A DNA stretch of 36,081 bases from RZZS01 sp964498755 (GTDB lineage: Bacteria > Pseudomonadota > Alphaproteobacteria > Micavibrionales > Micavibrionaceae), in NCBI GenBank assembly GCA_964498755.1, contig CAZCIB010000022.1, forward strand, positions 1 to 36,081, written 5' to 3'. Below the pieces are notes generated by a model. It searched no databases, had not been told where the DNA came from, and saw only the letters and a program-made list of their open reading frames with translations. The position numbers and the translations under genes are program-made. Of this stretch, positions 1 through 8,274 are shown in pieces; positions within the stretch are counted from its first letter, which is position 1, and every line of letters starts with the position of its first letter.

Positions 1-99
1 CTCGTTGGGCAGCAAACGCACGCGCAAATCCACAATCGCAAGCGCGATCAAAAGCGCGAACCCGGCGAGCAGGGTTAAAACAGCTATAAACGTCAACAT
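1..99 (-). CDS. Prepilin peptidase (A24 family), N-terminal fragment cut by window edge
   Basis: The first 33 codons of a minus-strand gene are visible; the rest lies beyond the left edge. The fragment starts MLTFIAVLTLLAGF, continues as one hydrophobic segment and ends in the motif VDLRVRLLPNE at residues 22-33. An Asp followed six to seven residues later by a Leu-Pro-Asn turn at the end of a membrane helix is typical of type IV prepilin leader peptidases (A24 aspartic peptidases), where this Asp is one of the catalytic pair. The second Asp would lie outside the window. In such enzymes the protein sits in the inner membrane and cleaves the leader from prepilins. The secretin gene at 733 on the other strand supports a pilus or type II secretion context. 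A short integral membrane protein of another family remains possible because only one helix is seen. Confidence 0.6.
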   Translation of the reverse strand, partial: MLTFIAVLTLLAGFALLIALAIVDLRVRLLPNE

Positions 100-341
100 C
101 CCATAATAACCATAATTTTATCTCATGTTATACTAGGGCTGCGACTACCCTCTTTGCAAGAAACAATACTCGTGGATAATCCCCGGCTTTTTAAGGTCTT
201 TGCGTTGCCCCGCCCATTTAAACTGGATAGGATGAAATAGAGGTATTATACTTAAATCAGAGTTTCCAGCCCGGATTCGTTCTGTCTTTCTATCACCCGC
301 GGCGTCTCGCCGCATTTACGCAATGGTTCGAAACGAGCGTC
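100..341. promoter_or_regulatory. Divergent intergenic region between prepilin peptidase and response regulator
   Basis: These 242 bases separate two divergently transcribed genes and so should carry promoters for both. AT-rich stretches around 106-140 and 240-260, with TATACT-like and TATTAT-like hexamers, are candidate -10 elements, but I cannot pair any of them with a convincing -35 box at normal spacing. No tRNA-like fold or small-RNA terminator is evident. No strong Shine-Dalgarno precedes the ATG at 342. Confidence 0.35.
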
Positions 342-728
342 ATGAGCGATAAAGCAAATATTCTCGTCGTAGAGGACAATGATTTCGTCCGGATGCAGAT
401 TACGCGCTACCTCGGGCATTTTGAAGAATTCGAGATTGTGGACACGGCGCGCGGCGATGACGCGCTGGAGATGTGCGGCAAAAATACGGCTGCCGCCATA
501 GTCGACGTGCGCATGGAGCCGATTGACGGTTTCGAGTTTATCCGCTCCCTGCAAGGCCTCGAGCTAAAAATTCCCGTTATCCTCGTAACCGGAGACCAGA
601 ACCCGGATCTTCTGGGCGAAGCGAACAAATGGGGCGTCGCCGCCGTGCTGATCAAGCCGGTCCAGAAAGACCGCCTGATCAAAACGGTCGAGCGCATCCT
701 GAAAATCAAAAGCGCAGCGGGAGGATGA
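342..728 (+). CDS. Single-domain response regulator (CheY-like receiver)
   Basis: A 128-residue protein that is essentially one receiver domain. The acidic pair E11-D12 follows the first strand (NILVVEDND), the phosphoacceptor is D55 in AIVDVRMEP, the switch Thr is T83 in LVTGD, and the conserved Lys is K105 in IKPVQ. No output domain follows, so it should act by protein-protein contact after phosphorylation by a histidine kinase. The stop is four bases from the secretin start at 733, suggesting one transcript and a role in pilus assembly or function. The ATG at 342 gives the canonical receiver N terminus, and no upstream in-frame ATG is seen. The cognate kinase is not identifiable here. Confidence 0.88.
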   Translation: MSDKANILVVEDNDFVRMQITRYLGHFEEFEIVDTARGDDALEMCGKNTAAAIVDVRMEPIDGFEFIRSLQGLELKIPVILVTGDQNPDLLGEANKWGVAAVLIKPVQKDRLIKTVERILKIKSAAGG

Positions 729-732
729 CGCA

Positions 733-2430
733 ATGAATGAAATTCTTTCATCCTCTTTTAATAGCGGCTTTGTCGGCGCGGCTGTTTTGGCGGCGTTACT
801 TTCGGCACTGCTTGTCCTGTCCGGCTGCGGAGAAGCGGTCTCTCCGGGAGCCCGCAACGCGACCATCCCGACGCCAACGTCAGCGGAAAAGCGCGCCCCC
901 AGCATAACCGAGCGCCCTGACAGCGTTATTTATCTGCCTCTGGGTGAAGATGTTCTGGTCCCGGTCTCCATGGCCAATGATCCTTTGCCAAAAGAAGTTA
1001 TCGGCCCTTTTGAGCTCAGGTCGGAAACGCTCGCCGGCGCGCTGCAGCTTATTTTGGCTGATTACGATATACCGCTCGCTTTTGAAACCGAAGAAGGCCT
1101 TAATCGCCGGATCACGGTCGCCAATCTGAAAGGGCCTCTGAACAAGGTCGTCAGCCGCGTATGCGGGCTGGCCGATCTTTACTGCGCCCATGAAGACGGC
1201 TTGCTTGTCATCAAGGAAACGCAGACCTTTACCGTGAGCATCCCGCCAGTCGGAGAGGGAGATGAATTTGTCAGCTCTCTCAGCCGGGGACTTCAGGCCA
1301 TTACAGGCCTTGACACAATCAGCGACAGCGGCACCCGTACGCTTGTCTATGAAGCCACGCACAGAACGGCGGAACTCGCCGAACGCTATTTCCAGCGCAT
1401 ACGGAAAAATACGGCCCTCATTGTTTTTGAAATCTATATCTGGGAAGTCGCGCTCAATACCAGCAACGATACCGGCATTAACTGGAGCCAGATCGACACG
1501 TTCGGTAAATTTGACGTCGGCCTGAATCTGGCGGGCGGCACCCTTAACGAAAGCCCGATCAGCATTGGCCTGCCGACGACGCAGGGCGTGGACTTCGCCC
1601 GGAACGTGCTTCAGTTCATTTCCTCTTACGGGGCGGTGAAAACGATCTCGCAGCCGCAAATCACCCTGCTTTCGGGCAGTGAGGCAAGTTTGCGCGTCGC
1701 CGATACGCAAAACTTTATCTCATCCCTTGACAGAACGGTTGATGACGGTGAAATCAGCGTAACCACGCAAACCGATACGGTTGATACCGGCTTTACGCTG
1801 ACCATCTCAGGAGCCTGGGATAACGCAACCGTTTACGGCAATATCGAAATCGAGGTTCAGGAGTTCCGCGGCTTCGAGCCATTCGATACGGAAACGACGA
1901 CGCTGCGCTTGCCGGAAACCACGGAACGCGAACTCACGACTCAGGTCCGGATTAGGCCGGGCGACTCGCTGCTGATCGCGGGCCTGATCCGCGAAAACGA
2001 CGAGCTGGACAGGAGCGGCCCCGGCTTGATGGACGTCTTCCTGCCCACAAGCCGTCAGGTCAGCGCATCCAACGTCGAGCTGGTGTTTCTGCTTCGGCCC
2101 AAGGTCGTCGTTTACACCGACGATATGCCGGAGGAGGAACTTTTCGTCTTTGACGGTCTGGATTACGAGCCGCCCGTCGAGATCAATCCCGATCTGACCT
2201 ACGGCGTCGTTGAGCCGAAATACCGCGTCTCCAAACGCCGCGCCAACGCGAAGGATCTGATTGATTATCAACAGCCGCGGCGCGACGTTCCGCCCGAAAC
2301 CGCCGAATATTACCCTTTCTTCCCGCCGGAACCGGAACATTTCTCTGAAGAAAAAAACCCGGAAGCCCCGCAGCAAAGCCCTTCCGGCTCTGTCCCGCTT
2401 GATCTGCTCAACCCGGCCTCAGGAAAATAA
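733..2430 (+). CDS. Type IVb pilus / type II secretion secretin lipoprotein (PilN/GspD-like)
   Basis: 565 residues. The N terminus has a hydrophobic signal ending in the lipobox LSGC (Cys about residue 32), so the protein is probably a lipoprotein inserted in the outer membrane. Residues about 90-160 (ELRSETLAGALQLILADY onward) resemble the small STN/N0 secretin entry domain. The secretin core runs from about residue 230 to 460: FEIYIWEVAL, a GAVKTISQPQITLLSG stretch typical of secretin beta strands, and the late motif RIRPGDSLLIAGLI matching the conserved secretin signature. The last 100 residues are Pro- and Glu-rich with no recognisable domain. Secretins form the outer-membrane ring through which pili or substrates pass. 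The short N-terminal region and lipobox favour PilN/BfpB-type (type IVb pilus) secretins over classical GspD. It lies between the receiver gene and a glycosyltransferase gene five bases downstream. Confidence 0.85.
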   Translation: MNEILSSSFNSGFVGAAVLAALLSALLVLSGCGEAVSPGARNATIPTPTSAEKRAPSITERPDSVIYLPLGEDVLVPVSMANDPLPKEVIGPFELRSETLAGALQLILADYDIPLAFETEEGLNRRITVANLKGPLNKVVSRVCGLADLYCAHEDGLLVIKETQTFTVSIPPVGEGDEFVSSLSRGLQAITGLDTISDSGTRTLVYEATHRTAELAERYFQRIRKNTALIVFEIYIWEVALNTSNDTGINWSQIDTFGKFDVGLNLAGGTLNESPISIGLPTTQGVDFARNVLQFISSYGAVKTISQPQITLLSGSEASLRVADTQNFISSLDRTVDDGEISVTTQTDTVDTGFTLTISGAWDNATVYGNIEIEVQEFRGFEPFDTETTTLRLPETTERELTTQVRIRPGDSLLIAGLIRENDELDRSGPGLMDVFLPTSRQVSASNVELVFLLRPKVVVYTDDMPEEELFVFDGLDYEPPVEINPDLTYGVVEPKYRVSKRRANAKDLIDYQQPRRDVPPETAEYYPFFPPEPEHFSEEKNPEAPQQSPSGSVPLDLLNPASGK

Positions 2431-2435
2431 AAAGC

Positions 2436-4244
2436 ATGGAAGGCGGCACGTCCAAACGCTTCCCTATTCTAATTACAGGGGCGGTCTGGCTGCTTCTGAT
2501 TATCGCGCCCTTCATATGGGGCATGGCGCCTGTCGCGTTTCAAAAGCTGAATTCGACGGATGATTACCTGCGCATGGTTCAGGTCGCCGACTTTATGGCG
2601 GACCCTTCAGATTCCAGCTTTCACCAGGAAAGGCTTGGACCGGCATGGGCCCCCTCGGAAATGCACTGGACGCGCCTGGTCGATCTTCCCCTGGCGGCTA
2701 GCGTCTCCTTTTTCCAGCTATTTATGAATCACGAGCAAGCCGTCTACTGGACGGCGACATTCATTCCGGCGACTTTGCTGCTTGTCCTCTTACTTACCGT
2801 GCGATGGACGGCAAAGCCGCTAACAGACCAGAAGACGGCTCTCGTCGCAATCGTTGTCACGGCGCTTAGCTGGCCCATGCTTCGGCAGTTTATGCTGGGC
2901 GGCGTTGATCATCATGCCTGGCAAATTTTGCTGGTTCTGGGAGGGTATGGCTGCGTTTTCCGCACAATCATCAAGCCTGAACTCCAAAAACTCGCTGTTC
3001 TGGCAGGCGCGCTTTTTGCCTTTGGTCTGGCTATCGGCGCTGAAATTCTGCCCTGGGTCGCCATGGCGGCCCTGCTTCAGGCCTGGATGTGGCTGTTCCA
3101 AGGCGAAAGGCACCTGCGCAACGGACTGAGCCTGGGAGCTTCCTTATGCGCCACGACCGCGCTTCTGTTCTTTGTCGTGCGTTTCCCGTGGGAGGGCCTC
3201 ACTCACGCTTGCGATACAATTTCGCCTGCCTTTATTTTCTTCACGGCTTCCATCCCGCTCTTCTGGTTGTGCGTTGCCTTGTTGCGGGGCAGGCTCCCTG
3301 AATTCAAAAGCAGGCTGATAGCCGCCAGCATTATCGGCCTTGGCGTAATTGCGGCTTTAATCCTTTTTATTCCGGAATGCGCGCGCGGCATTTACGCGGA
3401 TGTTTCGCCATTTGTAAAAGACATCTGGCTGTCCCACGTAACCGAAGCGCAGCCCTGGCATCTTTATGTGCAAAAAGAAACGGCTTTTGGTTTCTTCTCG
3501 CTGATCCCTCTTGCCGGGGCGCTGGCCGGATGCGTATGGGCTTGTTTTAAAGATCCGCAAAAGCGCATTCTCTGGTCTGGCTACGGATTGGTTATTTTCT
3601 GCTCGCTTTGCCTTTTAATGATCCAGGTGCGTTTCGGAGATTTCGCGGGAGCTATGGCAATCATCCCGTTTTCCTGGTTCATCGTTCAAGCGGCGCGGAC
3701 GCTTAAATCCGCCTATATTTCGCGGCTCGGACATCCGGGACGCCTGGCGCGCGTCGGCATGGCGCTCTGCTTCTTTTTGCTCTCTCTGGTCTTCTTCCTG
3801 AGCCGCATGGATGAAGCGGTATTATCAAGAGATTCCGGTCAGCGCGCCTCCGGCCCGACATGCGACATGCGGGATCTGGCGGAAGTTCTCAATACCCTGC
3901 CGCCCGGCGCCATTGCAGCCGACATCGATTACGGACCTGAATTGCTGTTCCGGACCCGCCATCGCGTCCTGGCTGCGCCCTACCACCGGAATAGCGCCGG
4001 CATTAAAGGCGCGTTCAAAATTCTTTCGGCGCCATCAAACGAAAACGCCCGGATAGCCCTGGACCTGTACGAAGCCGATTATGCGCTTGTCTGCCCGGAA
4101 TGGCAAAATTACTGGTCGAATTACCGGACGCAGGACCGCAAAACGCTCTATAACAGACTGCTTGCTGATGAAGATCTTCCCGACTGGCTTAAGCGGCATG
4201 AACTGAATGACGCGAACGCCTTTAAATTATTTTCCGTATTTTAA
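2436..4244 (+). CDS. GT-C fold integral membrane glycosyltransferase-like protein
   Basis: 602 residues with around a dozen hydrophobic segments through residue 450, then a soluble C-terminal domain of about 150 residues. The first periplasmic loop contains NSTDDYLRMVQVADF followed by MHWTRLVDLP. Acidic residues in the first loop plus an MHW-R-VD motif are shared by a group of alphaproteobacterial GT-C / oligosaccharyltransferase-like proteins that use polyprenyl-linked sugars. The GGVDHHAWQ motif near residue 150 also fits an extracytoplasmic sugar-handling loop. It begins five bases after the secretin stop with only a weak purine tract as ribosome site, so it is probably translated in the same operon. 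By inference it may glycosylate pilin or lipid A/O-antigen; no acceptor can be named from sequence. The family assignment rests on recalled motif similarity. Confidence 0.7.
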   Translation: MEGGTSKRFPILITGAVWLLLIIAPFIWGMAPVAFQKLNSTDDYLRMVQVADFMADPSDSSFHQERLGPAWAPSEMHWTRLVDLPLAASVSFFQLFMNHEQAVYWTATFIPATLLLVLLLTVRWTAKPLTDQKTALVAIVVTALSWPMLRQFMLGGVDHHAWQILLVLGGYGCVFRTIIKPELQKLAVLAGALFAFGLAIGAEILPWVAMAALLQAWMWLFQGERHLRNGLSLGASLCATTALLFFVVRFPWEGLTHACDTISPAFIFFTASIPLFWLCVALLRGRLPEFKSRLIAASIIGLGVIAALILFIPECARGIYADVSPFVKDIWLSHVTEAQPWHLYVQKETAFGFFSLIPLAGALAGCVWACFKDPQKRILWSGYGLVIFCSLCLLMIQVRFGDFAGAMAIIPFSWFIVQAARTLKSAYISRLGHPGRLARVGMALCFFLLSLVFFLSRMDEAVLSRDSGQRASGPTCDMRDLAEVLNTLPPGAIAADIDYGPELLFRTRHRVLAAPYHRNSAGIKGAFKILSAPSNENARIALDLYEADYALVCPEWQNYWSNYRTQDRKTLYNRLLADEDLPDWLKRHELNDANAFKLFSVF

Positions 4245-4327
4245 GGAAATGGTAACCATTCTGTTTCTATACTCAGACAAAATACAGATAAAATTTTAAC
4301 TGTCTGTTGGGCAAAAGGAGTATGGCT

Positions 4328-4501
4328 ATGTTTGGTACGGTTATGATTGTTGCGCTTTCTTTGGCGGGAATAGCGTATATGCTTACGATTACGGGCGGTC
4401 AGGATAGGCGCAAGGAGCGCGCCGTTGAAAGCCGTCTGGACAAAAGGCTTCAGGAAGTTCATGCGCGCTACGCCGCGACGGAACTCGTCCCTCCGGGCTA
4501 A
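4328..4501 (+). CDS. Small single-pass membrane protein, 57 residues
   Basis: A short reading frame with one N-terminal membrane segment (MFGTVMIVALSLAGIAYML) and a charged, probably cytoplasmic helix rich in Arg, Lys and Glu (DRRKERAVESRLDKRL). The start at 4328 is chosen because AGGAG at 4316-4320 lies seven bases upstream; the in-frame ATG at 4322 is too close to that site and a TTG at 4307 overlaps it. The architecture recalls small PspB/CcoQ-like membrane peptides, but no specific family is recognised. It follows the GT-C gene by 83 bases on the same strand and may belong to the pilus transcript or have its own promoter. Confidence 0.6.
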   Translation: MFGTVMIVALSLAGIAYMLTITGGQDRRKERAVESRLDKRLQEVHARYAATELVPPG

Positions 4502-4561
4502 TTGAATCGGCGCCGCATTATTCGGGGACAAGCGCCTTCTGCGGCATTGAGCGTCCCGCTG

Positions 4562-4594
4562 AAAATTGCTAATAATATATAAATTGGCAATTTT
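4562..4594 (+). promoter_or_regulatory. AT-rich promoter region with 8-bp inverted repeat upstream of lipoprotein gene
   Basis: Perfect arms AAAATTGC (4562-4569) and GCAATTTT (4587-4594) flank a 17-base AT tract containing TAATAT/TATAAA hexamers. The repeat ends eight bases before the ATG at 4603. It could be an operator over a -10 element or a hairpin in the leader; sequence alone does not decide. Confidence 0.35.
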
Positions 4595-4602
4595 GGTGTT
4601 GG

Positions 4603-5166
4603 ATGTACAAGTTTTCTTCCCGTTTGTTCGCGATTTTACTATGCGCAGCGTTGCTCAGCGCGTGCGCCAGCCAGCCGCCGCGCCCCGCGAAACTAAAGCC
4701 GGACGCTTATTACTGGCAACGGGTTGACGCGGCGTCCAGCGCGCTTATGCAGGGTCCGAAGGCGCAGCAAATGCTGGAACGCGATATGGCTAATTGCGCC
4801 CTTGAAATCAGAGAGCTGGAAAAGCTCGCCGCCATCCGTCACATCCCGCCGAAACAGAGAAAATACGAGAGACGGCCAACGCGTAAACAGTCGGAGATCG
4901 CGCGCACCGCAGATAAAACGCACACCGATCCTGTAGTCAGAGCTCCGTATCTGCCTTACCACGATTTTCAGGCCTGCATGAACTATAAAGGCTGGGAACT
5001 GCTTGAGGAAGACAAGTACGAAATTGCCGAGGAGGACGCGCAGGATTACGCCGACAGGATTATTAACGAGAGTTACCAGTCGCGCATCATTGGCAGGGAA
5101 CCCGTGGCGCAGAGCGCAGAGCCTCTTATCAGGAGAGGCCAGCCACATTCCCCTCTGAATCAATGA
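4603..5166 (+). CDS. Putative lipoprotein of unknown function
   Basis: 187 residues beginning with a basic N terminus, a hydrophobic core and the lipobox LLSACAS (Cys about residue 21), so it should be exported and lipidated. The mature part has many Arg, Lys and Glu, two further cysteines (about residues 66 and 125) and a segment YLPYHDFQACMNYKGW followed by an acidic helix. No catalytic motif or named family is recognised. Its last 38 bases overlap the 3' end of the convergent fhs gene, so the two C termini are encoded antisense to each other. No good Shine-Dalgarno precedes the ATG; the start is supported by the signal peptide. Confidence 0.7.
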   Translation: MYKFSSRLFAILLCAALLSACASQPPRPAKLKPDAYYWQRVDAASSALMQGPKAQQMLERDMANCALEIRELEKLAAIRHIPPKQRKYERRPTRKQSEIARTADKTHTDPVVRAPYLPYHDFQACMNYKGWELLEEDKYEIAEEDAQDYADRIINESYQSRIIGREPVAQSAEPLIRRGQPHSPLNQ

Positions 5167-6802
5167 ATATGTGATTCGCCGCAGGTTCCTTCGGCAACCC
5201 CGGCATTGTCATGATATCCCCGCACAACGCAACGACAAAACCGGCTCCGGCGCTCAGGCGCACGTCGCGGATCAGGATCGTATGACCTTCCGGCGCGCCG
5301 AGCGCCTTGGGATCCGAAGAAAAACTCATGGGCGTTTTGGCCATGCAAACAGGCAGATGACCGTAACCTTGGGCCTCCCAGCGTTTTAATTTTTTCATGG
5401 CCGATTTCTCGATCGCGACGTCGCCGGCATGGTAGAGGGTTCTCGCAATCGTCTCCGCCTTTTCAAACAGGGCCGCATCAGATCCATAAAGAGGCGCAAA
5501 TTCCACATTTTCATCAAGGAGTGACAGAACGTCCCTTGCAAGGGTCTCGGCGCCCTTCCCGCCTTCGGCCCAGTGCGTCGCGCGCGTAAACCTGACCCCG
5601 GACTTTTCGCATGCGGCGCGCACGAGCTCTTCCTCTTCTTTCGTATCAGTAGGAAAATGATTGAGCGCAACGACGAGAGGCAGACCAAAACGCTTCATAT
5701 TCTCGATATGCCGCAGCAGATTGGGCAGGCCCCGCGCCACGGCATGCGCATTTTCCACCTCCAAATCGTCTTTTTGCGCGCCGCCGTGCATTTTCAGGGC
5801 GCGTATCGTCGCAACGATAACAGCGGCGTCAGGGGCGAAGCCACCGGCGGGACACGTAATATCGCAGAACTTCTCCGCCCCGAGATCGGCGCCGAAACCG
5901 GCCTCCGTCACGGCAATCTCTCCATGCGAGAGCGCCGCCCGGGTCGCGATGATCGAATTACAGCCATGAGCGATATTGGCGAAGGGGCCGCCATGAATGA
6001 AGGCGGGCGTTCCCTCCAGCGTTTGCGCGAGGTTCGGCATCAGCGCGTCTTTCAGAAGAACGGCCATCGCGCCATTGGCCTGCAGATCCTTTGCCGTTAA
6101 CGGATTTCCGTCTCTGTCCAGAGCGACGACAATGCGTCCCAGCCTGTCCTGCAAATCATGCAGATTATCGGCAAGACAGAGCACGGCCATGGTTTCCGAG
6201 GCGACTGTAATGTCAAAGCCATCTTCCCTTAACACGCCGCCGCCCTGGGTCGTGTCAAAGCCGTGCGCGACATGGCGCAGATTACGGTCGTTCAAGTCGA
6301 GCGCGCGACGCCACATCACCCTGCGCGGGTCAATATTGAGTTTATTGCCCCAATAAATGTGATTATCAGCCATCGCCGCGAGCAAATTCGTCGCCGCGCC
6401 AATAGCGTGAATATCGCCCGTGAAGTGCAGGTTAATCCGCTCCATCGGCGCGACCTGCGCCCGGCCTCCGCCAGTGGCGCCGCCCTTGACGCCGAAGCAC
6501 GGCCCTAAACTCGGCTCCCGCAAAGCCAGTACGGCTTTCTTGCCAATACGCCTCAAGCCATCCGCGAGACCTATCGAGGTGGTCGTTTTACCCTCTCCGG
6601 CGGGCGTAGGCGACATGGCTGTCACCAGGACCAGTTTGCCCGGCGGCTTTTTATTCCGCTCTTCCAGATAGTTCAGGGATATTTTTGCAATGTGGCTCCC
6701 ATACGGATGCAATGCTTCAGGCGGAATATTCAGTTCGGCGGCTATGTCACTGACCGGCTTCAGCTCAACGGAACGGGCGATATCGATATCATTGGAGATC
6801 AT
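5129..6802 (-). CDS. fhs: Formate--tetrahydrofolate ligase
   Basis: 557 residues, the usual length for bacterial formyl-THF synthetase. It makes 10-formyltetrahydrofolate from formate, THF and ATP in the cytoplasm, feeding purine synthesis and initiator Met-tRNA formylation. The ATP-binding loop SPTPAGEGKTTTSIGLADG is near residues 64-82, followed by family-diagnostic stretches REPSLGPCFGVKGGATGGG, TGDIHAI, and near the C terminus a Gly-rich DVRLSAGAGFVV and DIMTMPGLPK. It matches the family end to end with no break. The CPBP protease gene lies 48 bases upstream on the same strand. The one-carbon product links it to purN and purM elsewhere in the window, but they are not in one operon. Confidence 0.97.
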   Translation of the reverse strand: MISNDIDIARSVELKPVSDIAAELNIPPEALHPYGSHIAKISLNYLEERNKKPPGKLVLVTAMSPTPAGEGKTTTSIGLADGLRRIGKKAVLALREPSLGPCFGVKGGATGGGRAQVAPMERINLHFTGDIHAIGAATNLLAAMADNHIYWGNKLNIDPRRVMWRRALDLNDRNLRHVAHGFDTTQGGGVLREDGFDITVASETMAVLCLADNLHDLQDRLGRIVVALDRDGNPLTAKDLQANGAMAVLLKDALMPNLAQTLEGTPAFIHGGPFANIAHGCNSIIATRAALSHGEIAVTEAGFGADLGAEKFCDITCPAGGFAPDAAVIVATIRALKMHGGAQKDDLEVENAHAVARGLPNLLRHIENMKRFGLPLVVALNHFPTDTKEEEELVRAACEKSGVRFTRATHWAEGGKGAETLARDVLSLLDENVEFAPLYGSDAALFEKAETIARTLYHAGDVAIEKSAMKKLKRWEAQGYGHLPVCMAKTPMSFSSDPKALGAPEGHTILIRDVRLSAGAGFVVALCGDIMTMPGLPKEPAANHIFIDSEGNVAGLS

Positions 6803-6850
6803 AGAGAGACTTTCCTTTTTACTCTTTATAATGCCACGGACGTCCGGAAA

Positions 6851-7510
6851 TCAATGCGACCAGTTTGCGCCGCTGTAAAAATAGATCCCGAGCCCGATTG
6901 TGAAAATCAGGCAGCCGTAGAGCGCGTGTTCGAAACAGACCAGCGCAAGAGATTTTGTCTGATAATACGTGCGAGCGAATAAAAATCCGCCAAGCGTTGA
7001 AAGAACAAGCGCAATCGCGTTCTCAAACAGGATATGGACAAACCCGAAGGACAACGCGGACAAAACTAAAAGCCCATACTTGTGGGCAATTACCCCATTA
7101 TAGCGCTTGAAGATAAAACTGCGATAGATGATTTCCTGCGGCCAGACCGATAGTATGGGGTACAGGAACATCACGCCCAGCCAGAGCCGCGTCATCTCCA
7201 GAGGAAAACGGAACAACGCGTCCGGCGCCGCCAGCCACGTAAACACTGTCAATAAAGGAGCCGCAATGACGAAGCGGATCAGAACGTGGGGCATCCCTCT
7301 GAGCGCCGCCTCGTAATTCCATTCCTTTAAATGCGTAAACCCGTTTATGCGTATCTTCATATAACCCAGAACGCACAAAGCCGCAGCCCATAGCGCGCCA
7401 AACATGAGAGACCGGTTTTCGCTCCACATAATCAGGAGCGGAATACCCGCGAACAGGACAAGAAACTCGGCACAGAGATATAAACGGCGCTTCAAAGACA
7501 TAAGGAACAT
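6851..7510 (-). CDS. CPBP family intramembrane metalloprotease-like protein
   Basis: 219 residues, highly hydrophobic with about six to seven membrane segments. The C-terminal half carries the CPBP/Abi motifs: WPQEIIYRSF (motif 1, usually EExxxR; here Q125-E126 and R129), FGFVHI (FxxxH motif 2) and CFEHALYG (motif 3 His). Proteins of this family (Rce1, MrtX, bacteriocin-immunity Abi proteins) cleave within or near membranes. The first Glu of the usual pair is Gln, which occurs in some members, while the second Glu, Arg and His residues are kept. The substrate is unknown. It is 48 bases upstream of fhs on the same strand and could share its transcript. Confidence 0.8.
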   Translation of the reverse strand: MFLMSLKRRLYLCAEFLVLFAGIPLLIMWSENRSLMFGALWAAALCVLGYMKIRINGFTHLKEWNYEAALRGMPHVLIRFVIAAPLLTVFTWLAAPDALFRFPLEMTRLWLGVMFLYPILSVWPQEIIYRSFIFKRYNGVIAHKYGLLVLSALSFGFVHILFENAIALVLSTLGGFLFARTYYQTKSLALVCFEHALYGCLIFTIGLGIYFYSGANWSH

Positions 7511-7645
7511 GCTTCTTTCAAACTGGGAGCTTCCGAAACTAGTACGAATTTCGCCAAAAGAAATATCAGTTTTTGCATTTGCGCGGCACGTCTTTTAGAC
7601 TCATTGGTATGTTCCCACAGGAAGTTTAAACGGAAAGGACGATCA

Positions 7646-8134
7646 ATGATTTCTTCAACACGCTTTTTTTGCTTTTTTGCCATGCTTGGCGTTTTTGCAT
7701 TTACCGTACTCGTATCAGCCCCGGCCGAAGCGCGAACGAATGAAAACAACCCGGCCAAAACCTATATCGGGCCGATTGCGCAAAAATGCAGCGGCAGCTG
7801 GGAAGCGCAGGACTGCCTTAAAGTTCTCTCGCAATCCACCCTTGTTCTTGCATCCAATTATGGCGCGGATCTGAAAGAACAGGGCAATGAAAACGCAGCG
7901 GAAAACCTGAAGCAGCATTGCGCCGCCGCGACGGCCGCCACGCGCATGGAAGTGCCGGCTGACGCGATGCGCAGCGCCATGACCGAATGCGCGAATATTA
8001 TTTTCGATATCTCGCAAAAAACCGGTGTTAAACCGGATCAGTCGCATTACCAGCTACTGGTTTACCCGGTGATGTGCCTTTCAGGCGACGCGAACTGCCC
8101 GGCGGTTGAGAAAGGTCTGGCGGAGTATCGTTAA
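7646..8134 (+). CDS. Small secreted protein with six cysteines, unknown function
   Basis: 162 residues. The first about 27 residues form a Sec signal peptide ending near SAPAEA. The mature domain is mostly helical by composition and contains six Cys (KCSG, DCLK, HCAA, ECAN, MCLSGDANC), an even number consistent with periplasmic disulfides. No known family is recognised. The start at 7646 is chosen because AAAGGA lies about eight bases upstream and it gives a clean signal peptide; an upstream in-frame GTG/TTG would add 14 basic residues. The gene ends 13 bases before the first palindromic repeat and is convergent with the GIY-YIG and aspS genes. Confidence 0.7.
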   Translation: MISSTRFFCFFAMLGVFAFTVLVSAPAEARTNENNPAKTYIGPIAQKCSGSWEAQDCLKVLSQSTLVLASNYGADLKEQGNENAAENLKQHCAAATAATRMEVPADAMRSAMTECANIIFDISQKTGVKPDQSHYQLLVYPVMCLSGDANCPAVEKGLAEYR

Positions 8135-8147
8135 AATTGAACACGCC

Positions 8148-8263
8148 GTCATCCTGGGCCGAGGGCTCGCAAAGCAAGCCGGAGTGGAGAGATCTGTGTA
8201 AGACGCATAGTGGATCAGATCTCTCCGCTTCACTCTGCCGCGCAGAGTTCCGGTCGAGATGAC
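8148..8263 (+). repeat. Long palindromic repeat, copy A (REP/MITE-like)
   Basis: A 116-base imperfect palindrome with terminal GTCATC (8148-8153) and GATGAC (8258-8263). The inner arms GGAGTGGAGAGATCTG (8181-8196) and CAGATCTCTCCGCTTC (8216-8231) enclose a 19-base loop. The same inner arms recur exactly in copy B at 8598-8721. The unit resembles the dispersed GTCATC...GATGAC intergenic palindromes seen in many proteobacterial genomes. Transcribed in either direction it would fold into a long hairpin and could end transcription of the convergent genes around it. Confidence 0.85.
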
Positions 8264-8274
8264 AACGATAATTC

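Noticed and set aside
880..1710. 276-codon open frame antisense to the secretin gene
   Set aside because: No domain or ribosome site; the secretin motifs on the plus strand are clear.
4248..4260. Thirteen-base palindrome AATGGTAACCATT just after the GT-C stop
   Set aside because: Too short and AT-rich for a terminator, and no second copy was noticed; may be chance.
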